Part shown: positions 1 through 28,519 of the stretch, piece after piece | Position numbering within the stretch: the stretch's first letter is position 1 | Layout: every line of letters begins with the position of its first letter | Source of the DNA: Branchiostoma floridae | Taxonomy: Eukaryota; Chordata; Leptocardii; Amphioxiformes; Branchiostomatidae | DNA: 64,000 bases | Assembly (NCBI RefSeq): GCF_000003815.2 | Contig: NC_049985.1 | Location: 24,042,939 to 24,106,938 of the forward strand | Direction: 5' to 3' | Translations under genes and position numbers: made by a program | The notes under the pieces: model-generated | The model's input: the letters and a program-made list of their open reading frames with translations, nothing else | Databases searched by the model: none | What the model was told of the DNA's origin: nothing

Positions 1-4
1 TTTT

Positions 5-330
5 GGCATCGCGTGGCGTAATGGCATGGTGATTGGCGCAGATCCCGAACGTTGTAGCCTGGTATCCAGCCGTATTATAGCTCCCAAGTCTCTTCTGTCC
101 TCGTATTTGCTGTCTCCAGCATTTGCAGAGAGGGCAGAAGAGACTCGGGAGCTATAATAAGACTGGATACCAGGCTACAAACGCTGTGTGCTTGAGAATG
201 GTACATAACACGACTTTTCTCACTTTATCCTGGAGAAAATGAGTACATAGCTTCGGTCAGGGACATCCCTCTAAAAGGACGTTAAATAGAGGTCCCATGT
301 TTGAGAATAGCCACACAAAGAGTCAGATGG
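5..330 (+). mobile_element. tRNA-headed SINE, interrupted by a foldback insertion
   Basis: Starts with a pol III A-box-like GCGTGGCGTAATGGC and later contains CACGACTTTTCTCACTTTAT, GCTTCGGTCAGGG and GTTAAATAGAGGTCCC, which recur in the neighbouring SINE (375-565) and at 56,790. The body is split at about 53-179 by a palindrome. Confidence 0.6.
53..179. mobile_element. Short foldback (palindromic MITE) inside the SINE
   Basis: Arms 53-100 and 132-179 are near-perfect inverted repeats (TGTAGCCTGGTATCCAG against CTGGATACCAGGCTACA) with a 31-bp loop. Confidence 0.75.
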
Positions 331-374
331 AGGATGGTAATGCAGCGAAAAGTCATGGACGTTTGTGACGTCGG

Positions 375-565
375 GCGTGGCGTAACTCAGGTAGAGCGTT
401 CGGCTCGGAATCTATAGGTCCTGAGTTTGATCCCCGCCGCGCCCCCGACGTTGTACCCTTGCAAAAGACACTTTACACGACCTTCCTCACTTCTCCCAGG
501 TGTGAAAATGGGTACTTGACTTCGGTCGGGGAGGTAAAATACTACCTTTACCTTCTGTACCGTGA
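375..565 (+). mobile_element. tRNA-derived SINE
   Basis: Head GGGCGTGGCGTAACTCAGG (A box) and GAGTTTGATCCCCG (B box) with a possible 7-bp acceptor-stem pairing to CGCGCCC, followed by the shared body (TTACACGACCTTCCTCAC, GACTTCGGTCGGGGAGG). The D arm does not fold properly and a body follows, so it is not a tRNA gene. Confidence 0.7.
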
Positions 566-1877
566 AGTGGCACTGTTGATATAAGTTACAAAACATTGTT
601 TTCGTCTGTCCAAAAATAGAAAATAGAAAGAAAAACTAGAAAGGCCGACATTTGCTTAAGAGCAAATACAGCATATTTCAGCCATACCCCTTCCCACGCA
701 ACATTGGACTGTTCCAAATCACCCCTGCGCAAAAATGGAACATCCTCTTAACAGTACATTATCCCCCAAAGTGGACTGGTATTGTGAATTGATTCCAGGT
801 AAAAACAGAGCTTGCTTCTATTTTTCAGAAAATGACAATAATCACACCTTCCATTCAGAAACTTTTCATCATGACTGAAAATTGTTGAATGACTTCATGT
901 AATGTCATTAACAATTTTCAGTACGATAACTAGGTGTAAGTTTAAAAAAGTATAAGCTCCTTGTGATGTGGGTACATTTATTATTGCAGTGAACTTTTTT
1001 TATTCAAGTAGGGCATACGATTTAATAATTATCAAGCAGGTGCAGGTACTGTAGGAGCGTTTGTTTTCTTCAAGCTGTAAAACTGTTAAACTGTTTTACT
1101 TTGTATGCAATCAGCCATCGAGCCTATTCTTATTTTAGTTTAACAACTTCCTGCCAGACCCGGAAGATACGATTGAACCTTGTTCGAGGATTTATTTTCG
1201 TCTGTCTGGTCAGTCTGTTCATACCCTGGCGCTGAGAGTGTTTTATTGGGCTGAAACTCTGGCAGTTTAAAGTTACTTACAATTTAAATGTTCAAAGTTT
1301 ATGTCAAACAACAACAGCACTAGGAAATGTGGCCACTATAGACAGGTGGTCACTATAGAGAAAATGCTGATCTATTGACTAGGAGCCATACGTTACACAT
1401 GATTTCAGTACACTGATCATTAATCATATAAACATTGCACAGGTAAGCCAATTGTTTAGATGTACAATTAAGTTCAAATAATTCTGAAGAGAAATATTGA
1501 TGAGAAAATAATCATTTTCGCCACTGTCTAACTTATAATTACGTATCAAAACTAAACGCAGATTTTCTAACTAACGCACCTTTCGCCGACTTCATCAAAG
1601 GACCGCCGGCTATCAATCAAACACGGCTGTTGATTAGACTTAGAGTTTCAAACAGTCATGTGCTGTGTGCCAGTTGACAGCAAACTTCATGCTACGTGAT
1701 GTTTTACATTGCTTGGACCTTCTTTCCTACAGCGGTGCTTCTACAAAATATTTAGACTGTAACACTGAGTCCCACATGTTTTATAGAATAGAATTTGACG
1801 CAGAACAGCGTTTTTTGCTTGGTATTTTTCTTGAAACATGTCCGTGGGAATATCAGCGAGGCGGCGACGTAGGGATA

Positions 1878-3180
1878 TCAGACCGTCAACAAAAGTCGCA
1901 CGGCGGCTAAAGGCGCAGCGAAGATACTAGCGCTATAAATAAGCGCTTCAACTAAGGATGGCAACCCGTACAATATTTTTGTATACTGTTGAACTAAGTA
2001 AAGTTTGTTGTTTATGAGGTTTTAGTTGTCTTTGAAGCTTTGACCCGAAATATAAGTCAAACTGCTGAAGAGAAGTAAGTGACTGCTACGATTATCGTAG
2101 ATATGGCCCTAAAAAAACTGATAAAAGAAGCCTTCTCAATAGTCTAAAATGCAAGAGCTTCCGGGGGGGCTTCGCCCACCTGGGTCCCCCCCACAGTGGC
2201 CCTGCCCCTGGACCCCGCCTGGGACATTTGGCGGCCCCCGGACCTCTGTCCGACGCTTTGAAAAAATCCTGGCGAGAAGTCTGTACGGCCTGAGTCTTCA
2301 AGTTAACGTATTGTGTGGTCCCGCTTATGAATATTAATTAGCCTTCGCTTTCCTCTTCGCTGATTGGCTGAACCATTAATTGAATTAACTCTTCCTGCCG
2401 GCTAGACGCAGGTGCAGATGTCGGCTCTGTGGGGTGAACGTCCGAAAGGTCATGGCATGGAGAACGAAAGAAAACCAATTTCCCCTAAAAAAAGTGCTGT
2501 AATTAAGCCTTTTACAGTACTTTATGCCAAAAATTTTACTTGGATCATTTTACCAACTATCTTATGCCTATCTATACCAAATGTTACTCATACCAGGGTA
2601 CAGGGGTGCAAAATATACCGTTATAAGACCGTCAACAACAGTCGCACAGAGCTAACAGCGCAGCGAAAATACCATCGCTAGCGTTTCAACTTCGGATAAC
2701 AAGTTATAAGTACTGTTGAACTCAGTAACGTTAAAGTTTGTTTTTAGTTGCCTTTGACGGTTTGACCTGAAATAGTGTTACGCTAAACTCCTGAAGAGAA
2801 GTTAAGTGACTGCTGCGATTATCATAGATATGCCCCTAAGAACTGATACAATATAAAGCCTTCTGAATAGTCTAAAATGCGAGAGCCTTAGGCGGGCTTC
2901 GCTCCCCCTGGCGGGAACACTGCTATATACGAGATCATGAGGCCCCGCTTATGAATATTAATTAGCCTTTGGCCTCCTCATCGCTGATTGGCTAGGTCTT
3001 TGATTCAATTAACTCTCCGGCTGACGCGCACAGGTGTGGCTCTGTGCGGGGTCACGGAAGGTCACGTCAGGAGGCCAAAAGAAAACAAATTTCCCCTCAG
3101 AAAAGTGCCAAAATTAATCATTTTAAAGTTGTTTATGTCAAAAATTTTACCTGAATCTTGTTACCAAGTATCTAATGCCT
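1878..3180. repeat. Two diverged tandem copies of a ~740-bp block
   Basis: Both copies contain GACCGTCAACAA-AGTCGCAC, AGTCTAAAATGC then a GC-rich GGGCTTCGC stretch, CCCGCTTATGAATATTAATT, and TTTCCCCT-AAAAAGTGC. First copy about 1878-2625, second about 2626-3180 onward. Confidence 0.65.
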
Positions 3181-3800
3181 ATCTATACCAAATTTCAGGT
3201 CATTTAATTGTAATACCAGGGTACAGGAGCCAAAAGTGTCCTTTTTTGGTCAAAAATTGGCCAAAAATCGCAAAAATAAGCATTTTGTTTCACTGTACAC
3301 CAAAAGTGTTATTGAATTTATATGAAGGGAATATCAAGGCACATCTGTGTCAAATTTCAGCTCATTCGGTTGCAATACCAAGGTACAGGAGCCAAAAGTG
3401 TCCTTTTTTGGTCAAAAATTGGTCAAAAAATCGCAAAAATAAGCATTTTGTTGTACTGTACACCAAAAGTGTTATTGAATTTATATCAGGGCATTATCAA
3501 GGCACATCTCTGTCAAATTTCAGCTCATTTGGTTGTAATACCAGGGTACAGGGGCCAAAAGTGTCCTTTTTTGGTCAAAAATTGGTCAAAAAATCGCAAA
3601 AATAAGCATTTTGTTGTGCTGTACACCAAAAGTGTTATCGAATTTATATGGGGGCATTATCAAGGCACATCTCTGTCAAATTTCAGCTCATTTGGTTGTA
3701 ATACCAGGGTACAGGGGCCAAAATATACAGTTTTGGTCTAAAATTAACCAAAAAATCTCAATAAAATCATTTTAGAGGCAGATATGAAAAAAATGGGAAA
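3180..3800. repeat. ~163-bp satellite, about four monomers
   Basis: Monomers share AATACCAGGGTACAGG, CCAAAAGTGTCCTTTTTTGG and CACCAAAAGTGTTAT-GAATT, starting near 3211, 3374, 3537 and 3700. The same family, reversed, builds 34.8-38.5 kb and 39.4-40.1 kb. It is read open in several frames but is not coding. Confidence 0.85.
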
Positions 3801-4069
3801 ACAGCATCAAGGTATTGGCCCACTCTACCCCTGTGCCGAATTTCAGGTCATTCGGTCCAGGAACGGCGGAGATGAATCACTTTGAAGATTTGACAGGAGA
3901 AAGAAAGAAAGAAAGAAAGAAAGAAACATTACGAATACAATATATTTCACCATACTATGTATGGCTGAAATATAAAAACAGTCATGGTGTCCCAACGACC
4001 CACTAGAAGGTCAAGGGATAGGTGAGGTAAGGACACCTTGAGCAAGTAAAAGAACACCCTTATCGAAAA

Positions 4070-4200
4070 GAGTAGGGTTCTTTCCCGGTGTGAGTGGATC
4101 AAATAGATCTGTCAGGATATACAGCTTGTACTCTTTAGTACAAACCTGGTGTGTTACGCCATGAGGCTGTTTACCGGGTACGCAATGCATATAAACACAA
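4070..4200. repeat. Dispersed repeat shared with 54420-54540
   Basis: GGATCAAATAGATCTGTC...ACAAACCTGGTGTGTTACGCC is shared between both places; the CTGGTGTGTTACGCC part also occurs at 9292 and, reversed, at 23540-23610. Confidence 0.6.
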
Positions 4201-4961
4201 GTATGTGCGGTGCCACCTTCTTACTCTAGAAGCAGCGGTTCGGCTCCGACGGTTTTTTTCTTACGTGATTCTTTCGGCCTCTATATTTTGTACCGTTTGC
4301 TTGACGTCCCAGCTTGAGAAAAAAATACACCATCTGTAACTAACCGTTATAATATTTTTAATCAGCACAAGGCAAAACATGATGCATTTTATAGTGTTTG
4401 GGATATGTTTGTCCAATTCATCTTAATCTTTGGTTGTCTTAGGGTGGGAATGTATGTGTTAGAATAACAGATTATAAGGCCGGCAAGCCTCTGATGTAAG
4501 GTTATGGTTAATATGTAACTCCTGGTGCGTCCAAGCTGACAAAAACATGTTACCCACCTAAATTTATATATAGCTTAGGCCCATTCAACTACACGGCGCT
4601 CGCACTACGACTTCGCTACAAACTACATTGGATTTCCGTATCACACATTTAGAAGTATGATTGAAAATACAATGTTCAACATGCACAAACTAAAAAGAAA
4701 ATTATCATTTTTTTCTATGAAATTCGTTTATAGCTCTGTCGAAAAGGATATTAACACTTTATCTTTGAAATGTTGACCAAAATTTCATATATTTTGAACC
4801 TAGCCTGGGTATACCATCCTGTTTCTAGCGAGTGTAATGAGCCCCGGTAGAAACAGGATCAAACCCAAGCTATTTTTGACCTTGTCCGTCAAAAATCATT
4901 GAACTTTTCGCCACTGTGAAAAATTGCAGCTGTCAACGGCTCAAACGAGGTGAGGACCGAA

Positions 4962-25591
<20,630 letters not shown>

Positions 25592-26124
25592 AGGACAAGC
25601 AGTCTCATACGCTTTTGTTGAAGATCTTGAATTTACTTACTAGATTAGGTTAAAGCTTTTGGCGATATGCTTCCATATATTTTTGCAGATTTACTTTTTC
25701 TACGTGAGAAATCAAAGAAAAATCATATATAATACACGCTACATCATTTTATGTTTATGAAAATTTGTCTTTATCATAAATCACATTTGAATGTGTTTTA
25801 AGATTGAAATTTAATTCCAACACAAAGGTTTATACGGATTAAATTTTCAATGACCGCTGTCGCCTTCTTCATACATGTATTCGTCTTATAAGCAACAAAT
25901 ACGATTGCTTTTCAAGTCTATTAAAAAGCGTGTCATCTGATCATTTAGCTTGAGTTCTTCATTAGATCTTTTCTTTGATGACTATGATTAAATGCTCAAA
26001 GCGGTGTCGTCAATTTTGCCATCAAACACTTCAATAGGAAATATTGTAGATTTCACATTACTTTTATATGATGATGTACATTATTCCATTACATTCGTTG
26101 CGTTGAAATTCTTTTGCTTTAACA

Positions 26125-26130
26125 AATAAA
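26125..26130 (+). terminator. Polyadenylation signal AATAAA for the GH31 gene
   Basis: An AATAAA hexamer lies about 530 bp after the stop codon in AT-rich sequence with no other strong candidate nearby. Assignment as the 3' end is inferred. Confidence 0.5.
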
Positions 26131-26211
26131 GAAGTTTCGCTCTTTAGTACAATTATCCTTGCTTCATGTAATACTGTCACTGACGAGATTAGAATAGACT
26201 TAACTGCCTTT

Positions 26212-26604
26212 TAGTTCACCTTTATTTGCAAAGTAATCTATGTCTGTTGTCCCTATAAACTATGTACTGTAAATGCAGAAATGTTCGCGGTGGATTAATG
26301 TTCGCGGTTTTCGCGGTGACCACTTCACCGCGAACTTAAAACCACCGCGAACATTTTTCTATTATTGTATTAGACTGCAGTCTATGATGTTACTGCGAAC
26401 TTAAATCCACCGCGAAAAGTCCTTTTACCCGCTACCGCGAAATTAAATCCCCGCAAACTTACATGCATTTACAGTTTTTAGTAATATGAAGTCGAATGTC
26501 AAATTGAAATTTTTTAGAACTATAGCAGTTTGAAAGTACTGCCCGCCGACTTCACTTCCCTATATGCAGCAGATATAGGTTACCTCGCGGATAAAGGTGA
26601 ACTA
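26212..26604. mobile_element. MITE family A copy split by a second MITE
   Basis: Ends TAGTTCACCTTTATTTGC and CGCGGATAAAGGTGAACTA are present but 393 bp apart, because a different element (26272-26477) lies between the arms. Confidence 0.75.
26272..26477. mobile_element. Nested MITE with ACTGTAAATGCA terminal inverted repeats
   Basis: ACTGTAAATGCA at the left and TGCATTTACAGT at the right; interior is dense in TTCGCGGT/ACCGCGAA units, forming an extended foldback. Confidence 0.75.
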
Positions 26605-26895
26605 ACGCTAAAATATACCTGCTTCTTCAATAAAGGAATTACGCTATAATGCTATATTTTATCAAGCAAACAGAAATCAATAGAAAAAGAATAGCTTACT
26701 ACATAATCAAGTTACGTCAACGCAAATTAGCCCCGCCATCAAACAACAAAATAATCAAATTAATAAAGATACATCGCTACATACACAGACAGATAAATGT
26801 ATGCAATTGTGACATCGATTAAGGGTAATGTCTACTAGCGTAAATCTTATTTTTTTCTGGTAGATAACGGATAAATAATTCAAATTATGTAACGT

Positions 26896-27046
26896 TAGTT
26901 CACCTTTATTCGCGGGGCAACCTATATTCGTTGTACCTAAAGACAGGATATTATATTAAGTTGATAAACGGTGGTTTTAAATTGATTTTTTTTTCAATTT
27001 AATGCAATTTGCGTATAAAAGTTACCCCGCGAATAAAAGTGGACTA
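26896..27046. mobile_element. MITE family A, short copy
   Basis: TAGTTCACCTTTATTCGCGG at the left and CCCCGCGAATAAAAGTGGACTA at the right with an internal deletion. Confidence 0.75.
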
Positions 27047-27331
27047 GCGTTAATTCATTTAGGCGCAAGACGTCCAGTTCGAAGAATTAAATTCCAAGTC
27101 AATCACATTATCTTACGGAATGTGGTAGAGAACAAAGAGACGACCAACCAAAAAGTATATGTTTCGCAACACCAACAGAAATGGGATGGATGTCAAAATG
27201 TGTCCTACGATCCTTTTAGAAAAACGTTGGCTGAGGAGAAGAAGACGCTGATTACCGTGGAGTAGGCTGTGAAGTAAGAAATGAGATACTGATCCGATCG
27301 CATTGGCACGCGCAGCTACAAGCTGTAGACC

Positions 27332-27537
27332 TAGTTCACCTTTATCCGTAGGGTAACCTTTCTCCGTTCTTTTTAAGAACAATGTATTTAGGGATATCAA
27401 GTCGCCAGATGGTGGTTTCAAACTGCAATATTTTGAGAATAGTACAATTTGAAACTACCGTACATGGACTTATTATCCCAGGATACCCCGTTTAGCAACA
27501 TAACGGATATAGGTTAAAGGCGGATAAAGGTGAACTA
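27332..27537. mobile_element. MITE family A, full copy
   Basis: TAGTTCACCTTTATCCGTAG at the left, GGCGGATAAAGGTGAACTA at the right, inner palindrome GTTTCAAACTGCAATATTTT. Confidence 0.82.
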
Positions 27538-27539
27538 TA

Positions 27540-28374
27540 ACATTACCTCCAACTAGCCCACGACTGAAGTGATTTCCATTCAAACCGCAGGTGCCAATGC
27601 GAAGACGTACCATATTTAGGCCACACCAAATTTATTTCTTGCTTCTCGGATTCGCCTGTCCATTTTTTTTCATTTAAAAAAAAGAAAGTCCCGTGAAAAA
27701 AAAAATAATACAGATTTTGCTATTGCCATTCAGTGCCACATAACTTTTCCGTTTCACATAATTTCAGTCTTTTAACAATGCATTTTATTCAGAACATTAG
27801 TAACAAATCAAAGGAAGGGATTCATTGTATAAAACGTGCCATTAAACTTGTCAGACTGTTATGTTTTTTGTGTGTGTCATTTAAGACGTATATATTTACC
27901 CCAGACCTTTAAAAAAACATTTCGACCTGTCGGCCCAATTTTTTTTTGAAAAAATCGAAGAAGCAACAAATGAATTTGATTTGGCCTTACGCAAATCTAA
28001 TGCCTAAATCAAACCGGAGTACGGATTTAAACAACTACATTGTAAACCGGGAATTTCTATAGCTACATATTGCCAAGTCTAATTTTTTTCAATCTCTATT
28101 TTGAAAAAAAACTCTATTCTCTGTAGATGTAAGATTACTTTACAATACTTCGTGACTTACTCCTAATTACTAAGCTGTATGAATCGTCAGCGTTGTCGGA
28201 TTCATTCCCAGGTGTGTATTATTTCTCACCTGCGTGTCGCACACCTGTGCTGGCCATGTGGTCTTCACGACAGATACCAAAGTTTTCCCTGCGCCATATT
28301 GCACGGGTTCCTTTGTCTTGTATGTTTGCGTGAGCTTTCAGTTCCAAAGAGTTGCAAATTTGTCGGCCACAAGC
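27540..28374. other. Spacer upstream of the Sox gene
   Basis: About 830 bp, AT-rich with several A or T runs. No core promoter motif is convincing. The part after about 28150 is more GC-balanced and may be Sox 5' UTR or promoter. Confidence 0.4.
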
Positions 28375-28519
28375 ATGGAAAGCAGCAGTGTCGTACCACC
28401 GAAGAGGCGAGAGAAGTCTGGCGGGGATTATGTGAAGCGGCCGCTGAACGCCTTCATGGTGTGGTCCCGTGTGCGGAGAGCCAAGCTACGGGAAGAAATG
28501 CCGGACTTACGGAACACAG
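28375..28519 (+). CDS. Sox exon 1: N-terminus and first half of HMG box
   Basis: ATG at 28375 begins MESSSVVPPKRREKSGGDYV followed by KRPLNAFMVWS. The donor is ACAG|gtatgt (phase 1), cutting the box after ...LRNT. Upstream sequence stays open in frame, so a 5' untranslated part or another coding exon may precede it; a possible acceptor (ctttcag) lies near 28341. Confidence 0.85.

Larger units (their letters stand above)
636..3975 (-). mobile_element. Helitron/Helentron-like non-autonomous element, minus orientation, satellite core
   Basis: The left end on the + strand reads CTAG (636-639) then a 7-bp hairpin ATTTGCT/AGCAAAT (650-667) and ATATTTCAGCCAT. The right end is the palindrome at 3941-3975 ending ATGGCTGAAATATAA. 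These match, in reverse, the ends of the copy at 39343-40150. Inside lie a roughly 160-bp satellite and a duplicated block of about 740 bp. No Rep/helicase coding is visible. About 3.3 kb is long for such a derivative, so other insertions may be included. Confidence 0.6.

Noticed and set aside
375-455. Possible tRNA gene with pairing acceptor stem
   Set aside because: The D arm does not pair properly and a SINE body with many relatives follows.
2988-3741. Open frames of 139-205 residues with internal protein repeats
   Set aside because: They are the ~163-bp satellite translated; the same monomers elsewhere are riddled with stops and indels.
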